Of a stretch of 41,825 bases of DNA, positions 25,113 through 32,749 are shown one piece after another. A program made the translations under genes and the position numbers. Each line of letters begins with the position of its first letter. The stretch's first letter is position 1. The DNA lies in the NCBI RefSeq assembly GCF_011008565.1, contig NZ_JAAIWK010000031.1:1-41825 (forward strand), written 5' to 3'. Source of the stretch: Heyndrickxia ginsengihumi (GTDB lineage: Bacteria > Bacillota > Bacilli > Bacillales > Bacillaceae_C). A model generated the notes under the pieces. The model did not search any database. It was not told the origin of the DNA and was given only the letters and a program-made list of their open reading frames with translations.

Positions 25113-25173
25113 GCTTAGAATCATGAAAGGTATATAGATATTATATTGCTGTCCTCCTTGTTTTTGCTTATAT

Positions 25174-25202
25174 GCACACAAAAAAATGTGTGCTTTTTTT
25201 CA
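25174..25202 (+). terminator. terminator of the ABM gene
   Basis: GCACACA (25174-25180) and TGTGTGC (25187-25193) pair perfectly around six As and are followed by a long T-run. Confidence 0.9.
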
Positions 25203-25273
25203 TATGAAAATGTTCATACTGTTAACTGTGTAGCGAAGAAACAACGAAACATGTAAAAAAACAAATAACAATG

Positions 25274-25300
25274 TTGAAAATGGTAATGATTACCTATAAA
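25274..25300 (+). promoter_or_regulatory. promoter with Fur/Zur-type 7-1-7 palindrome
   Basis: GGTAATGATTACC (25282-25294) is a perfect palindrome around a central G and lies between TTGAAA (25274-25279) and TATAAA (25295-25300). Its core GTAATNATTAC equals the core of the B. subtilis Zur box (TCGTAATNATTACGA); the Fur and PerR boxes share the ATAAT/ATTAT layout but have A where this has G. It would make the two genes downstream metal-responsive. Confidence 0.55.
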
Positions 25301-25374
25301 TAATATGAAAAGGAACTCGATACTAGTATTGAAAGTACATTCATGTTTGACAGAAACAGGGAGGAGATGTAAGA

Positions 25375-26490
25375 GTGAAACGACCATTTATAAGAATGTG
25401 CCTATACAGCGGTCCTTCGCTGATTGTTACTATTCTATTATTATTGTTCTTCTTAAATCATTCTTTTAGCCTATTCATTGGTCTTGGATTTATTTTTTCA
25501 TGTATAACACTTATCACAACCATTATTTTAGTAAACAGCAAGGGCTTAACGCCGCCTTCTAATCAAGAAGAAATACAGAATCATCAAGTTGTTAATAATG
25601 ACTTGGATTTACAGAAAATCGATCAAAAAAGTAATGAATTAACAAAACAAATCCAAATTTTGTGCGAAAATATAGATAATTTGTCCGATATTTCGTACGA
25701 TATTGTAAAGGGGGCGAATATTCAAGCGGAAAATGTAGAAAAAAGTACTAGGGCAATGATGGAGGTCTCGGATGGAATTCAACATATTGCAGGAAATGCT
25801 GCAAATGTGTCAAGTAAATCGACAGTAACTTTGGAGGCAGTAGGAAAAGGATCACAGGCAATCAATACAATTATTGGTCAAATGGAATCTATTAGAAAAA
25901 AAGTTGATGCACTTTCAGATGTCATTATTAATCTATCTGCCTATTCAAAAGAGATTGGAAATATTGTTAATACCATTTCCGACATTTCTAATCAAACAAA
26001 TTTGTTAGCTTTAAACGCAGCAATTGAAGCTGCTAGAGCAGGGGAGCATGGCAACGGATTTTCAATCGTGGCAAGTGAAGTTCGCAAACTATCAGAAGAA
26101 ACGAATGTATCCACAACAAAAATTAAAGATATTGTTGTCTCTATCCAGCAATCGATTACGAAATCCGTTGCCTACATGAATGAAGGAAAAACCGAAGTAG
26201 CAAATGGTATCGAAATTGTCCAACATGCTAAACAAGCTTTTAGTGGCATCCAAGATGATATCGATCAAGTTTCAAAGCTCATTACGGACGTTTCAAATGC
26301 GGTTACCGAAATATCTGCTGGTTCAGATGAAGTGAATCAAATAACTGAGTTCACAAAAAAAGTACAACAAGGAGGTGTTGAAAAAATTACGGCTTTAAAT
26401 GGACTCATTGAAGAATTCAAAATAAAAGCAACTAGAACACTTTCTTTAGCAGAAGAATTAAAGGATGAGCTTCAAAAACAGGAGGGATAG
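25375..26490 (+). CDS. methyl-accepting chemotaxis protein without a ligand domain
   Basis: The 371-residue chemoreceptor has two membrane helices (about 10-29 and 33-53) joined by only a few residues, so there is no extracellular sensor domain. The rest is a coiled-coil signalling domain with the conserved hairpin tip ISDISNQTNLLALNAAIEAA followed by RAGEHGNGFSIVASEVRKL, which contacts CheA/CheW. It may sense within the membrane or through a partner. GTG 25375 follows GGGAGGAG by eight bases. It is only two bases ahead of a PaaK-like ligase gene, an unusual pairing that implies translational coupling. A Fur/Zur-like box lies in the promoter. Confidence 0.9.
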   Translation: MKRPFIRMCLYSGPSLIVTILLLLFFLNHSFSLFIGLGFIFSCITLITTIILVNSKGLTPPSNQEEIQNHQVVNNDLDLQKIDQKSNELTKQIQILCENIDNLSDISYDIVKGANIQAENVEKSTRAMMEVSDGIQHIAGNAANVSSKSTVTLEAVGKGSQAINTIIGQMESIRKKVDALSDVIINLSAYSKEIGNIVNTISDISNQTNLLALNAAIEAARAGEHGNGFSIVASEVRKLSEETNVSTTKIKDIVVSIQQSITKSVAYMNEGKTEVANGIEIVQHAKQAFSGIQDDIDQVSKLITDVSNAVTEISAGSDEVNQITEFTKKVQQGGVEKITALNGLIEEFKIKATRTLSLAEELKDELQKQEG

Positions 26491-26492
26491 CA

Positions 26493-27680
26493 ATGAGACA
26501 CCAATTATTCATTGAGGCAGCTTTACGCTCGAAATTATATCAAAACAAATTACAGCATATTGATCTAAATGACTGGATTAACATACCATTCACGACAAAA
26601 CAAGATTTAAGAAATGTAGATACATATGATGTACTAGGAGCACCACTGCATAAAGTGGCAACTTACCATGAAACAAGTGGAACGACAGGTAAGCCGACCC
26701 CTAGCTGGTATACTTTTCAAGATCATGAAGACGGTGCTGATGTCGTCCTTAACTCTCCGTTAAACTTGCACTCAGAAGATATTGTTTTAAACCGTTTTCC
26801 TTTTGCATTAGCGATTCCATCATTTATTGTTTATGATGCTACTCAAAAAGTGAAGGCGGGCCATATTGGTGTTGATAAAGCAAGCCTGGTAACGCCTGAT
26901 AGACGTGTTGTTGAAATCATTCAACGAACAAATCCGACAATTTTAGCGATGCTGCCATCTGAAGTTGAAAAATTATATCATGTAGCAAAACTTATAGGTA
27001 TCCAATTTCCAAATCCAAATTTAAGGGCTTTATTATTAGCGGGTGAACTTGTTTCTCCTGCAAGAAAGCGATATATCGAAAAAATGTGGAATGTTCCAGT
27101 CCATCTATTATTTGGCAGTACTGAAACAGGCGGCCTATTCATGACCCAAGAAGATGGACACTATCATCTTGATAATCCAAATGTGCTTGTTGAAGTTGTT
27201 GACGAAGATGGTATTCCAGTAGAAACAGGAACTGTCGGGAACTGTGTTATTTCATCATCCAGAGAAGGAATGCCTTTACTAAGGTATTATAATCAAGATA
27301 TTGTTCAAATTATTGATAAACATGAAGAATTAAAACCAATAATGGTTCATTATGGGCGAAAAGAAGATTTAATTGAGTACAAAGGGAAATCTATCACATT
27401 TTATGAGCTGCAAGAAGCTGTTTATTCATTGCGGAACATTCCATTTATGTGGAAAGTGAAACAAACAACTGATGAAGTTCAATTTCTTTGCCAATTTACT
27501 GAACCTGTCGCAGAGACGACCATGACAAGTATCCAAAGAGAATTAAGTGAACAATTGGAGATTGATATTGCAGTCTTTCAAACAGATATAATTTCGTTAG
27601 ATTCATTGGTAGCAAAACCAGCATATGGGAAATATGCATATATTGAGAAAGAAGCAGCTCCTAACGTTATCATGAAATAA
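26493..27680 (+). CDS. PaaK-like adenylate-forming ligase
   Basis: The 395-residue protein resembles phenylacetate-CoA ligase-type enzymes, which are shorter than FadD. It has the phosphate loop ETSGTTGKPTPSWYT, AMLPSEVEKLYHVA, LLLAGELVSPARKRYIE, and FGSTETGG followed by a GMPLLRYYNQD segment and GRKEDLI at the hinge. The C-terminal lobe is present, so it appears complete. Members activate aryl or other acids as AMP and then CoA esters. The gene begins two bases after the chemoreceptor stop and is surely in the same transcript. A metalloregulator-like box upstream could suggest a metallophore precursor or a metal-linked aromatic substrate, but this is speculation. Confidence 0.82.
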   Translation: MRHQLFIEAALRSKLYQNKLQHIDLNDWINIPFTTKQDLRNVDTYDVLGAPLHKVATYHETSGTTGKPTPSWYTFQDHEDGADVVLNSPLNLHSEDIVLNRFPFALAIPSFIVYDATQKVKAGHIGVDKASLVTPDRRVVEIIQRTNPTILAMLPSEVEKLYHVAKLIGIQFPNPNLRALLLAGELVSPARKRYIEKMWNVPVHLLFGSTETGGLFMTQEDGHYHLDNPNVLVEVVDEDGIPVETGTVGNCVISSSREGMPLLRYYNQDIVQIIDKHEELKPIMVHYGRKEDLIEYKGKSITFYELQEAVYSLRNIPFMWKVKQTTDEVQFLCQFTEPVAETTMTSIQRELSEQLEIDIAVFQTDIISLDSLVAKPAYGKYAYIEKEAAPNVIMK

Positions 27681-27738
27681 GTTGAACTACTTTTTTGCAT
27701 GATGATCTATTAGTATAGCTTTTTCGAAACAATGATAC

Positions 27739-27780
27739 CAGAAAAAGGGCATTGTCCATTTTGGCAATGCCCTTTTTCTG
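27739..27780. terminator. bidirectional terminator
   Basis: CAGAAAAAGGGCATTG (27739-27754) and CAATGCCCTTTTTCTG (27765-27780) pair perfectly, giving T-tracts on both strands. It ends the chemoreceptor-ligase unit and the convergent DJ-1/PfpI gene. Confidence 0.9.
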
Positions 27781-27787
27781 CATATAG

Positions 27788-28312
27788 TTATTGCTTCGCT
27801 AGTACACTAATATATTCTCGTAAATAATCTGGCAGATCTGGCGGGCGGCGGCTAGAAACGATATGACCATCGACAACAACCGCTTCATCATGCCAAATCG
27901 CACCTGCGTTTGTCATATCATCCTTAATACCAGGCGTGCTTGTCACGTTAACGCCATGTAAAATATTTGCGGATATGAGTACCCAACCTGCATGGCAAAT
28001 TTGTCCTATTGGTTTTTTATACTCATCAAAATGTTTTACGATGGTGATAACCTCTGCAAAACGGCGCAGTTTATCAGGAGCCCAACCTCCAGGGACGAGA
28101 AGAGCATCATACTCTGATGGATCAACATCTTGGAAACAAATATCCGAAACAGCTGGAACACCATATTTGCCAACATATTGTTTATTTGCTTCTTCGCCGG
28201 TAATATGGACAATAGCCCCTTCTTCACGTAAGCGCAAAATCGGATACCATAACTCTAAATCTTCAAAATCATCACTTATTAATGATAATATCTTCTTTCC
28301 TTTTAAAAGCAT
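27788..28312 (-). CDS. DJ-1/PfpI family protein
   Basis: The 174-residue protein belongs to the PfpI/YhbO branch. It shows DDFEDLELWYP with the conserved Glu near residue 17, LLVPGGWAPDKLR, and the nucleophile elbow QICHAGWVL with Cys106-His107. Relatives are reported as glyoxalases, deglycases or proteases, probably protecting against stress; which applies here is open. AAGGAAG precedes ATG 28312. It reads convergently into the terminator at 27739. Confidence 0.9.
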   Translation of the reverse strand: MLLKGKKILSLISDDFEDLELWYPILRLREEGAIVHITGEEANKQYVGKYGVPAVSDICFQDVDPSEYDALLVPGGWAPDKLRRFAEVITIVKHFDEYKKPIGQICHAGWVLISANILHGVNVTSTPGIKDDMTNAGAIWHDEAVVVDGHIVSSRRPPDLPDYLREYISVLAKQ

Positions 28313-28625
28313 ATATTTCTTCCTTTCTTTTCGTAATACTATTACTTTAACAAAACAAACACAATTATGCTTGTTATTTTATTGATTGTTCTTAGGTGTA
28401 AAAGTTCATATAAGCCTTGCTAAAAATATGACAGAAGTCAGAGTAATATAATTGTTTGAAAGTAAAAAATTACTAATAAGTATTGCTGATTTCTACTTTT
28501 TTCGCTAAAATAAATAAAGCAAATACGGAAAACAATATCATGGAGAATAAGCAAGTTGTGCGTATTTTCTATTTAATATTGAAAAATGATGTTTGATTTC
28601 TTTGTAGGATCGTGCAAAGATTTTT
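28313..28625. other. divergent intergenic region before the formate/nitrite channel
   Basis: No gene is visible; the DNA is AT-rich with stops in all frames. It should hold the promoters of the minus-strand PfpI gene and of the plus-strand channel leader. TTGAAA at 28457 and again in ATTGAAAAATGATG near 28580 are possible -35 boxes, without convincing -10 partners. Confidence 0.4.
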
Positions 28626-28677
28626 GGCAGCATTCAAAACACTTATCATGGATAAGTTTTTGGGTGCTGCCTTTTTA
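28626..28677 (+). terminator. attenuator-like hairpin in the leader of the formate/nitrite channel gene
   Basis: GGCAGCA (28626-28632) pairs with TGCTGCC (28665-28671), the stem continues through TTCAAAA/TTTTGGG with G-U pairs, and ends in ACTTATC/GATAAGT around ATG. One base bulges in a ~22-bp stem, followed by CTTTTTATTT. It stands 21 bases before the channel start codon and no plus-strand gene precedes it, so it can only act on this gene's own leader or end a small RNA. Confidence 0.75.
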
Positions 28678-28697
28678 TTTAATTGGAGGGATAACAT

Positions 28698-29495
28698 ATG
28701 GCTTTTCATAAGCCGGAAACAATTGCATCAGTTGCAATTGAAGCAGGGGTTAATAAGTTAAAACTATCTATTTCTACAGTGCTTGCGCTTGGTTTTTTAG
28801 GAGGTGTATTCATATCATTTGGTTTTTTGTTAGACATTCGCGTTATTGGTAATGTGCCTGAACATTGGGGCAGTCTGGCAAGTTTTTTAGGTGCTGCTGT
28901 TTTTCCTTTAGGACTGATTTTAGTAGTGCTTGCAGGAGGGGAATTAATAACAGGAAATATGATGACCGTCTCAATGGCATTTTATGCAAGAAAAATATCA
29001 TTTATCAGCTTGATTAAGAACTGGTGTATCGTAACATTTGCTAACTTCAGTGGTGCGATCTTTGTTGCTTATTTTTTCGGTCATATTGTTGGATTGACAG
29101 AGATGGAACCATATCTTCATAAAACAGTTTCGATTGCTCATACAAAATTACATGAGTCATTTATACAAATACTCATTTCGGCCATCGGCTGCAACTGGCT
29201 CGTATGTCTTGCCATATGGCTTGCATATAGCACTGATGATTTTGTCGGAAAAGTCATTGGTATTTGGTTCCCGATTATGGCTTTCGTTGCAATTGGTTTT
29301 CAACAAGTTGTAGCAAACATGTTTGTCATTCCAGCGGCCATATTTGCAGGGTATTTTTCGTGGGTTGACTGTATAAAAAATATCATTCCTACTTTTATCG
29401 GAAATGTTATTGGTGGAGCTGTCTTTGTCGGCTTTGCCTATTATGCCTCATATAAAAAGCAAAACCATAACCATTTTTCGAAAAAGATTTCTTGA
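28698..29495 (+). CDS. formate/nitrite transporter (FNT) family channel
   Basis: The 265-residue membrane protein has six hydrophobic helices of the FNT fold. Family signatures are FPLGLILVVLAGGELITGNM, IGCNWLVCLAIWLA and GFQQVVANMFVIPAAIF, holding the central His/Thr-type gate region. It moves formate, nitrite or a similar small anion; B. subtilis relatives are YrhG and YwcJ. GGAGGG lies seven bases before ATG 28698. It is a single gene behind a terminator-like leader, so expression may be attenuated. No formate or nitrite enzyme lies next to it. Confidence 0.92.
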   Translation: MAFHKPETIASVAIEAGVNKLKLSISTVLALGFLGGVFISFGFLLDIRVIGNVPEHWGSLASFLGAAVFPLGLILVVLAGGELITGNMMTVSMAFYARKISFISLIKNWCIVTFANFSGAIFVAYFFGHIVGLTEMEPYLHKTVSIAHTKLHESFIQILISAIGCNWLVCLAIWLAYSTDDFVGKVIGIWFPIMAFVAIGFQQVVANMFVIPAAIFAGYFSWVDCIKNIIPTFIGNVIGGAVFVGFAYYASYKKQNHNHFSKKIS

Positions 29496-29500
29496 AAATC

Positions 29501-29517
29501 ATATGTTCGAAACATAT
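29501..29517. other. 17-bp palindrome after the channel gene
   Basis: ATATGTT, CGA, AACATAT forms a perfect inverted repeat six bases after the stop codon. It is too AT-rich for a strong terminator and could be a protein-binding site for the next gene. Confidence 0.35.
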
Positions 29518-29665
29518 TTAAAAGACGGCAAATCCTCAACAAATTGAAGTTTTATAAGCTATTTATTCATTTGAATAACAAAATAATAAAGAGGAATTTA
29601 CAGTCTAAATACAGAAGTTAATAATGCAACTGTCACTACATCCGAAAGAAAGTAGGAATATAAAA

Positions 29666-30637
29666 ATGGACTATGTTAAACTCGGCAATACAGGATTAGA
29701 TATTTCCCGTCTTTGTTTAGGCTGTATGAGCTTTGGTGTTCTAGAACGCGGAAATCATCAATGGGTTCTTGACGAAGAAAAAAGCCGCCCAATCATCAAA
29801 AAAGCACTTGAACTTGGCATTAATATTTTTGACACTGCAAACGTCTATTCAGATGGAACGAGTGAAGAGATTGTTGGACGTGCTTTGAAAGATTTTGCTA
29901 GACGTGATGAGATTGTTATCGCTACAAAGGTTCATGGCCGAATGCATGAAGGTCCGAATGGAGCAGGTCTTTCGCGAAAAGCAATTATGAGTGAAATTGA
30001 TCATAGTCTTAAACGTCTTGGTACTGATTATGTTGATCTTTATCAGATCCATCGCTGGGATTATCATACACCGATCGAAGAAACAATGGAGGCTCTACAT
30101 GATGTTGTAAAAGCAGGGAAGGCCAGATATATCGGGGCATCATCGATGTATGCTTGGCAGTTTCTAAAAGCATTACATATTGCAGAAAAAAATGGATGGA
30201 CAAGATTTGTCTCGATGCAAAATTATTTAAATCTTTTATATCGTGAAGAGGAAAGGGAAATGATTCCACTTTGTAAGGAAGAAAAAATTGGTCTCATTCC
30301 ATGGAGTCCACTTGCAAGAGGCAGGTTAACACGTGATTGGGAAGAAACTAGTACCCGTTCTGAATTAGATGAATTTGGAAAGTATCTTTATAAATCAACA
30401 GCTGAAGCAGACCGCAGAGTGGTAGAAAAGGTGGCTGAAGTAGCTGGAAAACGTGGTGTGCCACGAGCACAAATAGCACTTGCATGGGTATTACAAATTT
30501 CTGCGCCAATTATTGGAGCGACAAAAATGCAGCATTTAGAGGATGCGGTCGGCGCCCTTTCAATCCAACTAACATCTGAGGAAATTGCAATGATAGAAGA
30601 ACCGTATGTACCACATCCCGTACTCGGTTTTAACTAA
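29666..30637 (+). CDS. aldo/keto reductase
   Basis: The 323-residue NADPH-dependent oxidoreductase is a TIM barrel with the catalytic tetrad visible as Asp56 and Tyr61 (FDTANVYSDG), Lys88 (IATKVHG) and His129 (YQIHRWDY). GLIPWSPLARGRLTRDW and IIGATKMQHLEDAVGAL are the cofactor-binding end typical of YghZ/YajO-type AKRs. The substrate is unknown, probably small aldehydes. I start at ATG 29666, since AGTAGGA is correctly spaced and residues then begin MDYVKLGNTGLDIS, as in the family. The foldable repeat at 30645 follows and may end its transcript. Confidence 0.92.
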   Translation: MDYVKLGNTGLDISRLCLGCMSFGVLERGNHQWVLDEEKSRPIIKKALELGINIFDTANVYSDGTSEEIVGRALKDFARRDEIVIATKVHGRMHEGPNGAGLSRKAIMSEIDHSLKRLGTDYVDLYQIHRWDYHTPIEETMEALHDVVKAGKARYIGASSMYAWQFLKALHIAEKNGWTRFVSMQNYLNLLYREEEREMIPLCKEEKIGLIPWSPLARGRLTRDWEETSTRSELDEFGKYLYKSTAEADRRVVEKVAEVAGKRGVPRAQIALAWVLQISAPIIGATKMQHLEDAVGALSIQLTSEEIAMIEEPYVPHPVLGFN

Positions 30638-30644
30638 TAAAGAG

Positions 30645-30810
30645 AAAAAGAGGCTTGGACAAAAACTCAAAGCTGGTTAGCTAAAGACGAACATTGCACA
30701 AGGAGGCTTACAGCCGCCCGCGGAAAGAGAAGGATATTTCCGCTGAGGGGGTGGAGTGCAATATTCGAGGTTTCTTTAGTTCATCTCCATTTGTCCGAGC
30801 CTCTTTTTTT
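30645..30810. repeat. foldable dispersed repeat (copy D), likely terminator of the aldo/keto reductase gene
   Basis: The outer arms AAAGAGGCTTGGACAAA and TTTGTCCGAGCCTCTTT pair with one wobble, and inner arms around ACATTGCAC and GTGCAATAT pair again. The tip holds CAGCCGCCCGCGGAAAG and TTTCCGCTGAGGGGG. The right end runs into seven Ts. The element is ~165 bases, folds as one long rod, and shares its CCCGCGGAAAG core with copy C. GAGGCTNGGACAAA arms are, from memory, common terminator-like repeats in Bacillales. Confidence 0.7.
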
Positions 30811-30852
30811 AATGTGATTTTGCTTTTATAACAATGATTATCGCAAGTAAAG

Positions 30853-30882
30853 GTATATTCTATATTCATCTGTTACATACTG
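30853..30882 (+). promoter_or_regulatory. sigma-G-type promoter of sspH
   Basis: GTATA (30853-30857) fits the sigma-G -35 pattern GHATR, and CATACTG (30876-30882) fits the -10 pattern CATWHTA except the last base, with suitable spacing. It is expected for a forespore gene. Confidence 0.55.
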
Positions 30883-30911
30883 TAATTGCTATGAGAAAAG
30901 GAGGGTTAGAG

Positions 30912-31091
30912 ATGGAAGCTCAACGCGCTCAAGAAATTATGAATTCACCGAAGATGGTAACGGTCACACATAACGGAACTAGTGTGTATATTGAACATGT
31001 TGATCAACAACAAGGGACGGCTACTGTTCATCCACTTGATAATCCTGATGAAAAGCAAAATGTATCAGTATCAAGCCTACAAGAACGATAA
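30912..31091 (+). CDS. sspH: H-type small acid-soluble spore protein
   Basis: The 59-residue protein begins MEAQRAQEIMNSPKMVTVTH and continues with VYIEHVDQQQGTATVHPLDN, closely following B. subtilis SspH (Sasp-H family). Such proteins are made in the forespore under sigma-G and packed in the spore core; their exact role is minor or unknown. I start at ATG 30912, seven bases after AAAGGAGGG, not at an upstream in-frame ATG at 30834. Its presence shows that the organism makes, or descends from makers of, endospores. Confidence 0.93.
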   Translation: MEAQRAQEIMNSPKMVTVTHNGTSVYIEHVDQQQGTATVHPLDNPDEKQNVSVSSLQER

Positions 31092-31100
31092 TTTACATGG

Positions 31101-31137
31101 AAAAGGGATATCTCATCAAGTTTGAGATCCCTTTTTT
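31101..31137 (+). terminator. terminator of sspH
   Basis: AAAAGGGAT and TCTCA pair with TGAGATCCC and TTTTTT across a two-base bulge, nine bases after the sspH stop. Confidence 0.75.
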
Positions 31138-31311
31138 GATACTTCATTTTTTATAAAAGCATACATCCTCGATTGTACTAGAAACGAAAACGGAAATTCT
31201 CATGAACAAACATCATTGTATTCGTGATAGTTCAGCCTTCTTCAAATCAATTCTTTTAAAATCGGTCATAATATCGTTGAACACTAAATTTTTATGGAGG
31301 AGGGAAATTCT

Positions 31312-31509
31312 ATGGCCAATCGTGATCGTGACTATCATCCGAGAGACCCACATTTTGATGGTGAACTTGAAACCGTCATAAATGATGCAACAGGCAGTAA
31401 TCAAATGGGAATTATGGATGAGAAAAAACCATATAGTCCATTTAAAGTTCAATCTTTAAAAACAGATCCGAAAATGAAAGAATTTTCAAAGTTTGTAGAT
31501 GGTGAATAA
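31312..31509 (+). CDS. small hydrophilic protein of unknown function
   Basis: The 65-residue protein is very polar and has no membrane helix or cysteine. It opens ANRDRDYHPRDPHFDGELE, contains NQMGIMDEKKPYSPFKVQSL and ends KEFSKFVDGE. I do not recognise a family. I start at ATG 31312 because GGAGGAGGG overlaps an in-frame ATG at 31294 and is well placed for 31312. CATAATA at 31267-31273 matches the forespore -10 pattern CATWHTA, and the gene follows sspH, so a spore role is possible but unproven. Confidence 0.7.
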   Translation: MANRDRDYHPRDPHFDGELETVINDATGSNQMGIMDEKKPYSPFKVQSLKTDPKMKEFSKFVDGE

Positions 31510-31564
31510 GGAGAGGTTCTTGCTATAATTGAAGCATAAAGAGGAGAGAATATAACGATAAAGG

Positions 31565-31607
31565 AGTGCCTGAACACCAGTATGCAGATGTTCAGGCACT
31601 TTTTTTA
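31565..31607 (+). terminator. terminator of the small protein gene
   Basis: AGTGCCTGAACA (31565-31576) and TGTTCAGGCACT (31589-31600) pair perfectly and are followed by seven Ts. Confidence 0.9.
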
Positions 31608-31629
31608 TAAACCATCGCGTTACAGATGA

Positions 31630-32418
31630 TTATTTTACGAGTCCGAGCGTTTTTAAGCCATTGAAGATGCCTGAATTGGTAACACTAGTTGTTTTCCGAT
31701 TGGCATAGGAGAATAAATCAGGATGTCCATTTTCCATTGCAAATCCCTCGCCAACATAGCTCAGCATTTCTTTATCGTTCATGCCATCACCGAAGGCAAT
31801 CGCACTTTCTTTTGGAATACCGAGTTGTTCCAAAATTTTTTTAACAGCAAACCCTTTATTTACAGTGTCTTGAATCACATCATAGCTATGATGGAATCCT
31901 TCAATATTCACTTGTGATAAATGTACAGCCTGATTTGTTTCATAAAGGGCAACGTCTTTCTCCTTTAACTTGATTAGTGTAATCCCAAGAATATCATCGC
32001 TCATATCTGGTGTATACAAAGCATTTTTTGATAGCCGAAATTTTTCGATAAACTCCTTCATTGTAGGATCATCTAATGAAGAGAGAAGGTTTTTCTCACG
32101 CGTATATAATACAATTTCGTGTCCGTTTTCCTTCGCAATCGTTAAAAAGTTTTTGACAATTGTTTCGTCCATTGGCTTATTTAGCAAATCTTTCCCATTA
32201 TAGACAGCGTACGCCCCGTTATAACCGATAAATGAATGTATATTCAATTCGTCTGCAATACTTGCTATTTCATGAAGTGGTCTCCCTGTTGCGAGAAAGA
32301 CTTCGATTCCTTGCTCATGTAAAGAAGCAACTGCCCGTTTTGTCGATTCTTCAATGATATCATTTGGCGGCAAAACGGTGCCATCAATGTCTAAAAATAC
32401 AATTTGATAATTAGTCAT
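31630..32418 (-). CDS. HAD-superfamily phosphatase, Cof type
   Basis: The 262-residue phosphatase has motif I FLDIDGTVL (nucleophile Asp10, Asp12), motif II FLATGRPLHE, a capped middle domain of Cof/YkrA type, the motif III lysine in NKGFAVKKIL, and motif IV AIAFGDGMNDKEML. Such enzymes dephosphorylate sugar phosphates, FMN precursors or similar small substrates; the specific one is unknown. It is a single gene with its own upstream region, convergent with the small protein gene at 31312. Confidence 0.92.
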   Translation of the reverse strand: MTNYQIVFLDIDGTVLPPNDIIEESTKRAVASLHEQGIEVFLATGRPLHEIASIADELNIHSFIGYNGAYAVYNGKDLLNKPMDETIVKNFLTIAKENGHEIVLYTREKNLLSSLDDPTMKEFIEKFRLSKNALYTPDMSDDILGITLIKLKEKDVALYETNQAVHLSQVNIEGFHHSYDVIQDTVNKGFAVKKILEQLGIPKESAIAFGDGMNDKEMLSYVGEGFAMENGHPDLFSYANRKTTSVTNSGIFNGLKTLGLVK

Positions 32419-32571
32419 AACTGTTCATTCACTCCACATGTATAATTTTCCAATAAGTTGTATTATAAACACTTTACCATAAAATAAATCACATAGAAAA
32501 TTATGAGGAAAAAAAGCGGTTGAACGACTTTCGCTAAATCTTTCGAAATTGTGACAAACAATGCAGTGTAA

Positions 32572-32600
32572 TTGTTCACTATACTTATTCATGCTATGAT
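32572..32600 (+). promoter_or_regulatory. sigma-A promoter of the DUF420 gene
   Basis: TTGTTC (32572-32577) and TATGAT (32595-32600) with a 17-base spacer. The transcript would have a leader of ~140 bases that contains an unused strong ribosome site AAAGGAGGG at 32612-32620. Confidence 0.6.
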
Positions 32601-32749
32601 ATTGGTGGGATAAAGGAGGGAATTTAAGATAAAGACTTCATCAGTCAGCTTAATGAATAAAAAAGTACATAGAGTAAGAAATACTTGATTCAGATGTGCA
32701 CTACTGTTGGACAAGTTAAAAAATAGAAATGTGAGGTGTTTACAACACA

